The translations under genes and the position numbers were made by a program. From Salvelinus alpinus (lineage: Eukaryota > Chordata > Actinopteri > Salmoniformes > Salmonidae), in the NCBI RefSeq assembly GCF_045679555.1, contig NC_092091.1:79996364-80060363 (forward strand): DNA of 64,000 nt, read 5' to 3'. Below the pieces are notes generated by a model. That model searched no databases. It was not told where the DNA came from and saw only the letters and a list, made by a program, of their open reading frames with translations. This document shows, piece after piece, positions 1-12,246 of the stretch. Each line of letters starts with the position of its first letter. The first letter of the stretch is position 1.

Positions 1-71
1 ACAACATTGCTTAGAATCAAGGGCAAGTGTGACATCATAGAGGACCTTTTAGGTTGCAGTGACACGTCCAT

Positions 72-3000
72 AACCTAAATGGAAACCAGATACATACCAG
101 AGAGAATACTATAGACGTCAAGACAGCCAGTCAGTTGATTATTATATATTAACCTGAGCGGAAACCAGATACATACCAGAGAGAATACTATAGACGTCAA
201 GACAGCCAGTCAGTTGATTATTATATATTAACCTGAGCAGAAACCAGATACATACCAGAGAGAATACTATAGACGTCAAGACAGCCAGTCAGTTGATTAT
301 TATATATTAACCTGAGTGGAAACCAGATACATACCAGAGAGAATACTATAGACGTCAAGACAGCCAGTCAGTTGATTATTATATAATAACCTGAGCAGAA
401 ACCAGATACATACCAGAGAGAATACTATAGACGTCAAGACAGCCAGTCAGTTGATTATTATATATTAACCTGAGTGGAAACCAGATACATACCAGAGAGA
501 ATACTATAGACGTCAAGACAGCCAGTCAGTTGATTATTATATATTAACCTGAGCAGAAACCAGATACATACCAGAGAGAATACTATAGACGTCAAGACAG
601 CCAGTCAGTTGATTATTATATATTAACCTGAGTGGAAACCAGATACATACCAGAGAGAATACTATAGACGTCAAGACAGCCAGTCAGTTGATTATTATAT
701 ATTAACCTGAGTGGAAACCAGATACATACCAGAGAGAATACTATAGACGTCAAGACAGCCAGTCAGTTGATTATTATATATTAACCTGAGTGGAAACCAG
801 ATACATACCAGAGAGAATACTATAGACGTCAAGACAGCCAGTCAGTTGATTATTATATATTAACCTGAGCGGAAACCAGATACATACCAGAGAGAATACT
901 ATAGACGTCAAGACAGCCAGTCAGTTGATTATTATATATTAACCTGAGCGGAAACCAGATACATACCAGAGAGAATACTATAGACGTCAAGACAGCCAGT
1001 CAGTTGATTATTATATATTAACCTGAGCAGAAACCAGATACATGCCAGAGAGAATACTATAGACGTCAAGACAGCCAGTCAGTTGATTATTATATATTAA
1101 CCTGAGCAGAAACCAGATACATACCAGAGAGAATACTATAGACGTCAAGACAGCCAGTCAGTTGATTATTATATATTAACCTGAGCAGAAACCAGATACA
1201 TACCAGAGAGAATACTATAGACGTCAAGACAGCCAGTCAGTTGATTATTATATATTAACCTGAGCGGAAACCAGATACATACCAGAGAGAATACTATAGA
1301 CGTCAAGACAGCCAGTCAGTTGATTATTATATATTAACCTGAGCGGAAACCAGATACATACCAGAGAGAATACTATAGACGTCAAGACAGCCAGTCAGTT
1401 GATTATTATATATTAACCTGAGCGGAAACCAGATACATACCAGAGAGAATACTATAGACGTCAAGACAGCCAGTCAGTTGATTATTATATATTAACCTGA
1501 GCGGAAACCAGATACATACCAGAGAGAATACTATAGACGTCAAGACAGCCAGTCAGTTGATTATTATATATTAACCTGAGCGGAAACCAGATACATACCA
1601 GAGAGAATACTATAGACGTCAAGACAGCCAGTCAGTTGATTATTATATATTAACCTGAGCGGAAACCAGATACATACCAGAGAGAATACTATAGACGTCA
1701 AGACAGCCAGTCAGTTGATTATTATATATTAACCTGAGCGGAAACCAGATACATACCAGAGAGAATACTATAGACGTCAAGACAGCCAGTCAGTTGATTA
1801 TTATATATTAACCTGAGTGGAAACCAGATACATACCAGAGAGAATACTATAGACGTCAAGACAGCCAGTCAGTTGATTATTATATATTAACCTGAGTGGA
1901 AACCAGATACATACCAGAGAGAATACTATAGACGTCAAGACAGCCAGTCAGTTGATTATTATATATTAACCTGAGTGGAAACCAGATACATACCAGAGAG
2001 AATACTATAGACGTCAAGACAGCCAGTCAGTTGATTATTATATATTAACCTGAGTGGAAACCAGATACATACCAGAGAGAATACTATAGACGTCAAGACA
2101 GCCAGTCAGTTGATTATTATATATTAACCTGAGCGGAAACCAGATACATACCAGAGAGAATACTATAGACGTCAAGACAGCCAGTCAGTTGATTATTATA
2201 TATTAACCTGAGCGGAAACCAGATACATACCAGAGAGAATACTATAGACGTCAAGACAGCCAGTCAGTTGATTATTATATATTAACCTGAGCAGAAACCA
2301 GATACATACAAGAGAGAATACTATAGACGTCAAGACAGCCAGTCAGTTGATTATTATATATTAACCTGAGCAGAAACCAGATACATACCAGAGAGAATAC
2401 TATAGACGTCAAGACAGCCAGTCAGTTGATTATTATATATTAACCTGAGCAGAAACCAGATACATACCAGAGAGAATACTATAGACGTCAAGACAGCCAG
2501 TCAGTTGATTATTATATATTAACCTGAGCAGAAACCAGATACATACCAGAGAGAATACTATAGACGTCAAGACAGCCAGTCAGTTGATTATTATATATTA
2601 ACCTGAGCGGAAACCAGATACATACCAGAGAGAATACTATAGACGTCAAGACAGCCAGTCAGTTGATTATTATATATTAACCTGAGCGGAAACCAGATAC
2701 ATACCAGAGAGAATACTATAGACGTCAAGACAGCCAGTCAGTTGATTATTATATATTAACCTGAGCGGAAACCAGATACATACCAGAGAGAATACTATAG
2801 ACGTCAAGACAGCCAGTCAGTTGATTATTATATATTAACCTGAGCGGAAACCAGATACATACCAGAGAGAATACTATAGACGTCAAGACAGCCAGTCAGT
2901 TGATTATTATATATTAACCTGAGCGGAAACCAGATACATACCAGAGAGAATACTATAGACGTCAAGACAGCCAGTCAGTTGATTATTATATATTAACCTG

Positions 3001-3145
3001 AGTGGAAACCAGATACATACCAGAGAGAATACTATAGACGTCAAGACAGCCAGTCAGTTGATTATTATATATTAACCTGAGTGGAAACCAGATACATACC
3101 AGAGAGAATACTATAGACGTCAAGACAGCCAGTCAGTTGATTATT
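72..3145. repeat. 79-bp satellite array, about 39 copies
   Basis: Head-to-tail copies of a 79-bp unit, nearly identical; one copy near 388 is 1 bp shorter and the first is diverged. The main variable site is a four-base word (gcgg, gcag or gtgg) after 'aacctga'. The three forms occur in runs, so blocks of several units were probably duplicated together. Each unit carries TAGACGTCAAG, which resembles a CRE/ATF core, and an AT-rich stretch TTATTATATATTA. It lies in the glrb intron downstream of the 68-bp exon. Positions 1-71 are unique flank with nothing recognisable. Confidence 0.97.
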
Positions 3146-3350
3146 GATAAGTTTTTACAACACTTTAGATAAACAGGGCAAAAATAGAAATAGGCCTATA
3201 ACAGTTAGGATCAGCTTGATCTCCCCCTTTAAATAAAGGAGGCAACATGGCTGCCTTCCAAGCAATGGGAACCTCCCCAGAGAGGAGAGACAGGTCAAAA
3301 AGGTCAGAGATATGCTTGGCGATGATCACTAAGGACTTGACAGAAAACAC
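3146..3350 (-). mobile_element. LINE fragment (RT start), Rex1/CR1-like
   Basis: On the minus strand, frame 3350-3165 gives residues typical of the start of a non-LTR reverse transcriptase: a GEVPIAWKAAMLPPLFKGGD stretch followed by a CYRPISI motif. It closely resembles the matching part of the LINE at 49.0-50.4 kb, so it is probably the same family. It stops at the 79-bp satellite on one side and at an inserted solo LTR on the other. Confidence 0.8.
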
Positions 3351-3355
3351 CAGGC

Positions 3356-3829
3356 TGTCACGTTCCTGACCTGTTTTCTGTTAGTTTGTGTATGTGTTAG
3401 CTGGTCAGGACGTGAGTTTGGGTGGGCAGTCTATGTTTTCTGTTTCTATGTTGGTTTAAGGGTGACCTGATATGGCTCTCAATTAGAGGCAGGTGGTTTT
3501 CATTTCCTCTGATTGAGAGCCATATTAAGGTAGGTGTTTTCACACTGTTTGTTTGTGGGTGGTTGTCTTCTGTGTCAGTGTTTGTCGCACCATACGGGAC
3601 TGTCTCGGTTTTTGTAGTCTGTTCCTGTTCGTGAGTTCTTCGTGTATTATGTAAGTTCGTCGTTCAGGTCTGTCTACATCGTTTGTTGTTTTGTTAGTTA
3701 TCAAGTATAGTTCGTTTTCGTCTTCGTCTGTTTTTGTTTAATAAAATATCATGTCATTTCAAAACGCTGCGCCTTGGTTCAATCCCTGCTCCTCCTCTTC
3801 GGATGAAGAGGAGGAGGAAAACCGTTACA
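3356..3829. mobile_element. Solo LTR (fossil LTR retrotransposon)
   Basis: A 474-bp block starting TGTCACG and ending CGTTACA, flanked on both sides by the 5-bp direct repeat CAGGC (3351-3355 and 3830-3834). It holds an AATAAA signal near 3739 and an inverted repeat of GAGGAGGA type close to its end. TG...CA ends plus a 5-bp target duplication fit a solo LTR left after LTR-LTR recombination. It interrupts the older LINE fragment. No internal region is present. Family not assigned; the exact duplication suggests moderate age. Confidence 0.8.
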
Positions 3830-3834
3830 CAGGC

Positions 3835-4045
3835 TGATACCTATCCGGATTATTTCTGAGGATCGAGGAGAGAAGCCTTTTCTGGCTGTTTGGAGTCGTA
3901 CCTTGTGGGATTGGTAATAATCTGAGAAGGATTTAGGGAGTCCCATTGCTTTAGGACTTGGTCAGGTGGTTTAATGTCCCAGTTTAGGTCACCTAGCAGG
4001 ACACATTCAGACTTAGTGTAAGGGGCCAGGAGAGAGCTTAGGGCA
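3835..4045 (-). mobile_element. LINE fragment (endonuclease part)
   Basis: The minus strand encodes an apurinic-type endonuclease segment, with a VLLGDLNWDI motif followed by an ITNPTRYDSKQ-like stretch. It matches the LLGDLNF...INEPTRYH region of the LINE at 54.8-55.5 kb. Together with 3146-3350 it is one 5'-to-3' minus-strand LINE copy that lacks the segment between endonuclease and RT and was later split by the solo LTR. Confidence 0.75.
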
Positions 4046-4612
4046 GCATACAGGCTAATGCTGATAGCATACAGTCTAATGGTGGTAGCATACAGGCTAA
4101 TGCTGATAGCATACAATCTAATGTTGATGGTTTACAGACTAATGTAAATAGCATACAGGCTACTGTTTATAGCATACAGGCTAATGGTGGTAGCATACAG
4201 GCTAATGTTGATGGTTTACAGACTAATGTTAATTGCATACAGGCTACTGTTTATAGCATACAGGCTAATGGTGGTAGCATACAGGCTAATGGTGGTAGCA
4301 TACAGGCTAATGGTGGTAGCATACAGGCTAATGGTGGTAGCATACAGGCTAATGTTGATGGTTTACAGACTAATGTTAATAGCATACAGGCTACTGTTTA
4401 TAGCATACAGGCTAATGGTGGTAGCATACAGGCTAATGGTGGTAGCATACAGGCTAATGTTGATGGTTTACAGACTAATTTTAATAGCATACAGGCTAAT
4501 GTTTATAGCATACAGGCTAATGGTGGTAGCATACAGGCTAATGTTGATGGTTTACAGACTAATGTTAATAGCATACAGGCTACTGTTTATAGCATACAGG
4601 CTAATGCTGATA
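4046..4612. repeat. 21-bp minisatellite
   Basis: About 27 copies of a 21-bp unit related to 'agcatacaggctaatggtgg'. Three or four sub-types (GGTGGTAGC, TTGATGGTT, TTAATAGC, GTTTATAGC) recur in the same order, a higher-order pattern. Because 21 is a multiple of three, one frame stays open for 148 codons (4184-4630); this is a repeat artefact, not a gene. Confidence 0.95.
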
Positions 4613-4669
4613 ACGTTGGAATGTTGTTAGCATTGTTAGCATGCAGAGGTTTTAGCATTAGTAACTCAC

Positions 4670-4737
4670 CATGTTGGTTTCCTGGATGGAGCCAAAACTG
4701 TTGATGAACATATTAATCTTGTCTTCCACCGGAACAC
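4670..4737 (-). CDS. glrb: glrb exon, 68-bp N-terminal ligand-binding exon
   Basis: Part of the glycine receptor beta subunit, a Cys-loop chloride channel subunit of inhibitory synapses that carries the gephyrin-binding site elsewhere in the protein. Read on the minus strand in frame with the exon at 10.75 kb, it encodes [20 protein letters not shown] followed by NM. Vertebrate GLRB has [20 protein letters not shown] at this place. The length of exactly 68 bp is the conserved size of this exon in Cys-loop receptor genes. The acceptor is TTCCAG and the donor GTGAGT. The acceptor tract is a TG repeat (the complement of the CA repeat at 4742), an unusual and possibly weak polypyrimidine tract. 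Downstream exons are outside the window. The paralogue (glrba or glrbb) cannot be decided. Confidence 0.92.
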
Positions 4738-4741
4738 CTGG

Positions 4742-4755
4742 AACACACACACACA

Positions 4756-4814
<59 letters not shown>
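4742..4814. repeat. (CA)n microsatellite at a splice acceptor
   Basis: About 36 CA dinucleotides with one interruption. On the glrb transcript strand it reads (TG)n and ends a few bases before the 68-bp exon's acceptor, so repeat length could affect splicing. Confidence 0.95.
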
Positions 4815-4818
<4 letters not shown>

Positions 4819-4999
4819 CAACATAAACACCCCCATGCCAGTTTAATTCGTGTGTGCGTGTGTGCGTGTGTGTTTGGCATTTCTGTGGTCTTGACAGTCA
4901 TGTGATCATTCCGCTACGCTCAACCTGATTAGCAGCATATGGCCGTGCCTCTCTCACACACACAGGCTTGCAGCACTTTCAGCTTATTAACCAAACGGA
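4815..4999. other. Unique intronic stretch
   Basis: Ordinary glrb intron sequence with a short GT-rich piece (4852-4873). No exon, element or RNA gene seen. Confidence 0.6.
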
Positions 5000-6142
5000 C
5001 TCCTTCTGTCATCCTCCTCTCCCCCTCTCCTCTTCTCCTCCTCTCTTCTCCTTTCTCCTCCTTCTCTCCTCCTCTTCTCTCCTCCTCCACTCCATTCTCC
5101 TCCTCTTCTCCCCTCTTCTCTCTTCTCCTCCTCTTCTCCTCCCCTCCTCTCTTCCCTCTTCTCCTCCTCTCCACCTCTTCTCCTTCTCTCCTCTCTTCTA
5201 CTCCTCTTCTCTCTTCTCCTTCTCTCCTCTCTTCTCCTCCTCTTCTCTCTTCTTGCTCCCTCTCTCCTCCTCCTCTCTCTTCCCTCTTCTCCTCCCCATC
5301 TCCTCTTATCCTCGTCTCTCCTCTCCTCCTCCCCCTCTCTCTTCTCCTCCTCTCTTCCCTCTTCTCCTCCCCCTCTCCTCCTCTTCTCCTTGTCCCTCCT
5401 CTTCTCCTCTTCTACTCCCCCTCTCTCTTCTCCACCTCTTCTCCTCCTCTCTTTCCTCTTCTCCTCCCCCTCTCCTCCACTTCTTCTGCTCCTCTCCTCC
5501 TCATCTCTCCTCTCCTCTATTCTCCTCCTCCTCTCTTCTCCTCGTCTCTCCTCCTCTTCTCCTCCTCCTCTCCACATCTTCTCTCTTCTCCTCCTCTCTT
5601 TGTCTCCTCTCCTCCTCTTCTGTCCCCTCCTCTCCTCATATTCTATCACCTTCTCCTCCACCTCCTCTCCTCCGCTTCTCCCTTCTCCTCCCCCTATCCT
5701 CCTCTTCTCTCTTCTCCTCTCTTCTCTTCTTCGTCTCCTCCTCTCTTCCTCTTCTCTCTTCTGTCCCCTTCTCTCCACCTCCTCTTCTCTCTTCTCCTCT
5801 GCTTCAATCTTCTCCTCTGCTTCTCTCTTCTCCTCTGCTTCTCTCTTCTCCTCTGCTTCTCTCTTCTCCTCCTCTTCTCCCTCTTCTCCTCTTATCTCTT
5901 CTCCTCCTCTTATCTCTTCTCCTCCCTCTTCTCCTCCCCCTATCCTCCTCCACCTCTCTCTTCTCTCCTCTTCTCTCTTATCCTCCTCCTTTTCTCTCAT
6001 CTCCACTCTCCTCCTCCTCTCTACCTATTCTCTCTTCTCCTCCTCTCCTCTCTTCTCATCCTCTTCTATCTTTTCCTCCGCTTCTCTCTTCTCCTCCCCC
6101 TCTCCTACTACTCTCTCATCTTCTCCTCTTCCCTCTTCTCCT
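5000..6142. repeat. Polypyrimidine tract (TCCTCT-type), 1.1 kb
   Basis: Almost pure C/T on the plus strand for over 1.1 kb, built from irregular TCCTCT/TTCTCC words. On the glrb transcript strand it is purine-only (GAGGAG-type), a sequence class that can form intramolecular triplexes and that resembles purine-rich splicing enhancers. Open frames of 260-416 codons on both strands are low-complexity artefacts (Ser/Leu/Pro or Glu/Arg only). Confidence 0.97.
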
Positions 6143-9100
6143 CTATTGAACTGTTACTGTATACCAGTTCAATAGAGTCATGGGGTTAGAGTTGTTACTG
6201 TATAACAGTTCAATAGAGTCATGGGTTAGAGTTGTTACTGTATAACAGTTCAATAGAGTCATGGGTTAGAGTTGTTACTGTATAACAGTTCAATAGAGTC
6301 ATGGGGTTAGAGTTGTTACTGTATAACAGTTCAATAGCGTCATGGGGTTAGAGTTGTTACTGTATAACAGTTCAATAGAGTCATGGGGTTAGAGTTGTTA
6401 CTGTATAACAGTTCAATAGAGTCATGGGTTAGAGTTGTTACTGTATAACAGTTCAATAGAGTCATGGGGTTAGAGTTGTTACTGTATAACAGTTCAATAG
6501 AGTCATGGGTTAGAGTTGTTACTGTATAACAGTTCAATAGAGTCATGGGGTTAGAGTTGTTACTGTATAACAGTTCAATAGAGTCATGGGGTTAGAGTTG
6601 TTACTGTATAACAGTTCAATAGAGTCATGGGGTTAGAGTTGTTACTGTATAACAGTTCAATAGAGTCATGGGGTTAGAGTTGTTACTGTATAACAGTTCA
6701 ATAGAGTCATGGGGTTAGAGTTGTTACTGTATAACAGTTCAATAGAGTCATGGGGTTAGAGTTGTTACTGTATAACAGTTCAATAGAGTCATGGGGTTAG
6801 AGGTGTTACTGTATAACAGTTCAATAGAGTCATGGGGTTAGAGTTGTTACTGTATAACAGTTCAATAGAGTCATGGGGTTAGAGTTGTTACTGTATAACA
6901 GTTCAATAGAGTCATGTGTTAGAGTTGTTACTGTATAACAGTTCAATAGAGTCATGGGTTAGAGTTGTTACTGTATACCAGTTCAATAGAGTCATGGGGT
7001 TAGAGTTGTTACTGTATAACAGTTCAATAGAGTCATGGGGTTAGAGTTGTTACTGTATAACAGTTCAATAGAGTCATGGGGTTAGAGTTGTTACTGTATA
7101 AGAGTTCAATAGAGTCATGGGGTTAGAGTTGTTACTGTATAAGAGTTCAATAGAGTCATGGGTTAGAGTTGTTACTGTATAACAGTTCAATAGAGTCATG
7201 GGTTAGAGTTGTTACTGTATAACAGTTCAATAGAGTCACGGGGTTAGAGGTGTTACTGTATAACAGTTCAATAGAGTCATGGGTTAGAGTTGTTACTGTA
7301 TAACAGTTCAATAGAGTCATGGGTTAGAGTTGTTACTGTATAACAGTTCAATAGAGTCATGGGGTTAGAGGTGTTACTGTATAACAGTTCAATAGAGTCA
7401 TGGGTTAGAGTTGTTACTGTATAACAGTTCAATAGAGTCATGGGTTAGAGTTGTTACTGTATAACAGTTCAATAGAGTCATGGGGTTAGAGTTGTTACTG
7501 TATAACAGTTCAATAGAGTCATGGGTTAGAGTTGTTACTGTATAACAGTTCAATAGAGTCATGGGTTAGAGTTGTTACTGTATAACAGTTCAATAGAGTC
7601 ATGGGGTTAGAGTTGTTACTGTATAACAGTTCAATAGAGTCATGGGTTAGAGTTGTTACTGTATAACAGTTCAATAGAGTCATGGGGTTAGAGTTGTTAC
7701 TGTATAACAGTTCAATAGAGTCATGGGGTTAGAGGTGTTACTGTATAACAGTTCAATAGAGTCATGGGGTTAGAGTTGTTACTGTATAACAGTTCAATAG
7801 AGTCATGGGTTAGAGTTGTTACTGTATAACAGTTCAATAGAGTCATGGGGTTAGAGGTGTTACTGTATAACAGTTCAATAGAGTCATGGGGTTAGAGGTG
7901 TTACTGTATAACAGTTCAATAGAGTCATGGGGTTAGAGGTGTTACTGTATAACAGTTCAATAGAGTCATGGGGTTAGAGGTGTTACTGTATAACAGTTCA
8001 ATAGAGTCATGGGGTTAGAGTTGTTACTGTATAACAGTTCAATAGAGTCATGGGTTAGAGTTGTTACTGTATAACAGTTCAATAGAGTCATGGGTTAGAG
8101 TTGTTACTGTATAACAGTTCAATAGAGTCATGGGGTTAGAGGTGTTACTGTATAACAGTTCAATAGAGTCATGGGGTTAGAGTTGTTACTGTATAACAGT
8201 TCAATAGAGTCATGGGTTAGAGTTGTTACTGTATAACAGTTCAATAGAGTCATGGGGTTAGAGGTGTTACTGTATAACAGAGTCATGGGTTAGAGTTGTT
8301 ACTGTATAACAGTTCAATAGAGTCATGGGGTTAGAGTTGTTACTGTATAACAGTTCAATAGAGTCATGGGGTTAGAGTTGTTACTGTATAACAGTTCAAT
8401 AGAGTCATGGGGTTAGAGTTGTTACTGTATAACAGTTCAATAGAGTCATGGGGTTAGAGTTGTTACTGTATAACAGTTCAATAGAGTCATGGGGTTAGAG
8501 TTGTTACTGTATAAGAGTTCAATAGAGTCATGGGGTTAGAGTTGTTACTGTATAAGAGTTCAATAGAGTCATGGGTTAGAGTTGTTACTGTATAACAGTT
8601 CAATAGAGTCATGGGGTTAGAGTTGTTACTGTATAACAGTTCAATAGAGTCACGGGGTTAGAGGTGTTACTGTATAACAGTTCAATAGAGTCACAGGGTT
8701 AGAGTTGTTACTGTATAACAGTTCAATAGAGTCATGGGTTAGAGTTGTTACTGTATAACAGTTCAATAGAGTCATGGGTTAGAGTTGTTACTGTATAACA
8801 GTTCAATAGAGTCATGGGTTAGAGTTGTTACTGTATAACAGTTCAATAGAGTCATGGGGTTAGAGGTGTTACTGTATAACAGTTCAATAGAGTCATGGGT
8901 TAGAGTTGTTACTGTATAACAGTTCAATAGAGTCATGGGGTTAGAGTTGTTACTGTATAACAGTTCAATAGAGTCATGGGTTAGAGTTGTTACTGTATAA
9001 CAGTTCAATAGAGTCATGGGGTTAGAGTTGTTACTGTATAACAGTTCAATAGAGTCATGGGTTAGAGTTGTTACTGTATAACAGTTCAATAGAGTCATGG

Positions 9101-10585
9101 GGTTAGAGTTGTTACTGTATAACAGTTCAATAGAGTCATGGGTTAGAGTTGTTCCTGTATAACAGTTCAATAGAGTCATGGGGTTAGAGTTGTTACTGTA
9201 TAACAGTTCAATAGAGTCATGGGTTAGAGTTGTTACTGTATAACAGTTCAATAGAGTCATGGGGTTAGAGTTGTTACTGTATAACAGTTCAATAGAGTCA
9301 TGGGTTAGAGTTGTTACTGTATAACAGTTCAATAGAGTCATGGGGTTAGAGTTGTTACTGTATAACAGTTCAATAGAGTCATGGGGTTAGAGTTGTTACT
9401 GTATAACAGTTCAATAGAGTCATGTGTTAGAGTTGTTACTGTATAACAGTTCAATAGAGTCATGGGGTTAGAGTTGTTACTGTATAACAGTTCAATAGAG
9501 TCATGGGTTAGAGTTGTTACTGTATAACAGTTCAATAGAGTCATGGGGTTAGAGTTGTTACTGTATAAGAGTTCAATAGAGTCATGGGGTTAGAGTTGTT
9601 ACTGTATAACAGTTCAATAGAGTCATGGGGTTAGAGTTGTTACTGTATAACAGTTCAATAGAGTCATGGGGTTAGAGTTGTTACTGTATAACAGTTCAAT
9701 AGAGTCATGGGGTTAGAGTTGTTACTGTATAACAGTTCAATAGAGTCATGGGGTTAGAGTTGTTACTGTATAACAGTTCAATAGAGTCATGTGTTAGAGT
9801 TGTTACTGTATAACAGTTCAATAGAGTCATGTGTTAGAGTTGTTACTGTATAACAGTTCAATAGAGTCATGGGGTTAGAGTTGTTACTGTATAACAGTTC
9901 AATAGAGTCATGGGTTGTTACTGTATAACAGTTCAATAGAGTCATAGGTTGTTACTGTATAACAGTTCAATAGAGTCATGGGGTTAGAGTTGTTACTGTA
10001 TAACAGTTCAATAGAGTCATGGGGTTAGAGTTGTTACTGTATAACAGTTCAATAGAGTCATGGGTTAGAGTTGTTACTGTATAACAGTTCAATAGAGTCA
10101 TGGGGTTAGAGTTGTTACTGTATAACAGTTCAATAGAGTCATGGGGTTAGAGTTGTTACTGTATAACAGTTCAATAGAGTCATGGGTTGTTACTGTATAA
10201 CAGTTCAATAGAGTCATGGGGTTAGAGTTGTTACTGTATAACAGTTCAATAGAGTCATGGGGTTAGAGTTGTTACTGTATAACAGTTCAATAGAGTCATG
10301 GGTTAGAGTTGTTACTGTATAACAGTTCAATAGAGTCATGGGTTAGAGTTGTTACTGTATAACAGTTCAATAGAGTCATGGGGTTAGAGTTGTTACTGTA
10401 TAACAGTTCAATAGAGTCATGGGTTAGAGTTGTTACTGTATAACAGTTCAATAGAGTCATGGGTTAGAGTTGTTACTGTATAACAGTTCAATAGAGTCAT
10501 GGGGTTAGAGTTGTTACTGTATAACAGTTCAATAGAGTCATGGGTTGTTACTGTATAACAGTTCAATAGAGTCATGGGGTTAGTG
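6143..10585. repeat. 40/41-bp minisatellite, about 109 copies
   Basis: Units of the type 'gttactgtataacagttc...gagtcatgggg', 41 bp with GGGG or 40 bp with GGG. The two forms alternate regularly in places, giving an 81-bp dimer that keeps a minus-strand frame open (189 codons at 8772-9341). Other variants are a G/T change in TTAGAG(T/G)TG, CACGGGG forms, and short units near 8275, 9910-9960 and 10180. Each unit contains ACTGTATAACAGT, able to form a small hairpin. The left edge carries a perfect 11-bp inverted repeat (6143-6153 and 6165-6175). It sits in a glrb intron. Confidence 0.97.
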
Positions 10586-10752
10586 TTGTGTGTGTTTGTA
10601 TAGTTGCTACTAACCATTAACGTTGGTTAGGGCTGTGTGTTTAAAGTTGGGTTAGGGTTGTGTGTGGTGTTAGGCTTGTTTGTTCGGTGTTCAATCCCAG
10701 GGCGGACACTCCACCACAAGGCCATTGAGTTGGTTGCATATATGTAACTAAC

Positions 10753-10859
10753 CTTTAAAGTTGGGTCGTATCCGAGAGTCATATGTCACCATCAGCCTGT
10801 TGAGGATGTTGCTGGTGGAGTTGGCTGGTACCTGAGCAATCTCCTCTGGAGACAGCTGT
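10753..10859 (-). CDS. glrb: glrb exon, start of mature N-terminus
   Basis: Encodes, on the minus strand, [19 protein letters not shown] then [17 protein letters not shown]. Human GLRB has a very similar [20 protein letters not shown]...[17 protein letters not shown] includes the N-x-S/T glycosylation sequon, and [11 protein letters not shown] is the glycine-receptor hallmark. The acceptor is GTGTTACAG and the donor GTTAGT. Its 107 bp take up the two bases left by the upstream exon and leave one base for the 68-bp exon, so all three coding exons join in frame. The flanking introns are 4.4 kb upstream and 6.0 kb downstream, both largely tandem repeats. Confidence 0.93.
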
Positions 10860-10889
10860 CTGTAACACAAACACATAATACACTTACTG

Positions 10890-12138
10890 CTACTACTACT
10901 ACTTCTACTAATTCTACTACTACTACTACTACTAGAACTATGACTACTACTGCTGCTACTACTACTGTTACTACTACTACTACTACTGCTGCTACTACTA
11001 CTACTGCTACTACTACTACTACTAATTCTACTACTACTACTACTACTCGAACTATGACTACTACTGCTGCCACTACTACTGTTACTACTACTACTACTAC
11101 TGCTGCTACTACTACTGTTACTACTACTACTACTGTTACTACTACTACTACTACTGCTGCTTCTACTACTACTGTTACTACTACTACTACTACTGCTGCT
11201 ACTACTACTGTTACTACTACTACTACTGTTACTACTACTACTACTACTGCTGCTACTACTACTACTGCTACTACTACTACTTCTACTAATTCTACTACTA
11301 CTACTAGAACTAGAACTATGACTACTACTACTACTACTGCTACTACTACTACTTCTACTAATTCTACTACTACTACTACTACTAGAACTATGACTACTAC
11401 TGCTGCTACTACTACTACTGCTACTACTACTGTTACTACTACTACTACTACTGCTGCTACTACTACTACTACCTCTAGTGCTACTACTACTGCTACTACT
11501 GCTACTGCTACTACTACTGTTACTACTACTACTACTACTGCTGCTACTACTACTGCTGCTTCTACTAATTCTACTACTACTACTACTACTACTGCTGCTA
11601 CTACTACTACTGCTACTACTACTACTTCTACTAATTCTACTACTACTACTACTACTAGAACTATGACTACTACTGCTGCTACTACTACTGTTACTACTAC
11701 TACTACTGCTGCTACTACTACTACTGCTACTACTCCTGCTACTGATACTACTACTACCTCTAGTACTACTACTACTGCTACTACTACTACTGCTACTGCT
11801 ACTACTTCTGCTACTACCAATACCACCACTATTTTTACTACCTCTACTGCTACTACAACTACTGATACCACTACTGCTACTACTACTACTACTACCAATA
11901 CCACCACTATTTTTACTACCTCTACTACTACTACTACTACTACCACTCCTGCTACTACTACTGCTACTACTGCTACTGCTACTACTACTGCTACTGCTAC
12001 TACCGTTACTACTACTACTGCTACTACTACTACTGCTACTACTACTACTGCTACTACCAATACCGCCACTATTTATTTTTAATACTACTACTGCTACTAC
12101 TGCCGCCACTATTTTACTACTACTACTACTACTACTAC
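10890..12138. repeat. ACT trinucleotide repeat, first block
   Basis: About 1.25 kb of ACT triplets with interspersed GCT, GTT, TCT, AAT and rarer triplets in recurring patterns, so blocks of 30-100 bp have been copied. Several frames on both strands are open for hundreds of codons (poly-Thr, poly-Ser, poly-Val, poly-Leu); none is a gene. It reads as AGT repeats in the glrb intron. Confidence 0.96.
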
Positions 12139-12246
12139 TAATCAAATCAAGTTTATTTTATATAGCCCTTCGTACATCAGCTAATATCTCGAAGTGCTGT
12201 ACAGACACCCAGCCTAAAACCCCAAACAGCAAGCAATGCAGGTGTA
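12139..12246. mobile_element. Interspersed repeat fragment (common salmonid type)
   Basis: A 108-bp non-ACT island with TTTATATAGCCCTTCGTAC and AGTGCTGTACAGACACCC, words I recall from an abundant salmonid interspersed repeat whose class I cannot name with certainty. It lies inside the triplet array, so the array either grew on both sides of it or was invaded by it. Confidence 0.6.

Noticed and set aside
1-71. Possible next glrb exon at the left edge
   Set aside because: Neither strand encodes the expected DYRVNIFLRQ-type continuation, so the exon must lie outside the window.
4939-6189. Open frames of 261-416 codons on plus and 339 on minus
   Set aside because: They are pure CT/GA low-complexity translations (Ser/Leu/Pro or Glu/Arg), open in several frames at once, and lie in a glrb intron.
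8772-9341. 189-codon periodic frame on minus
   Set aside because: It results from alternating 40- and 41-bp minisatellite units; the peptide is a perfect 27-residue repeat with no start or splice context.
10748-12145. 465-codon minus-strand poly-Ser frame ending in a real-looking protein segment
   Set aside because: The C-terminal piece is the glrb exon at 10753-10859; everything upstream of its TTACAG acceptor is the ACT triplet repeat read through.
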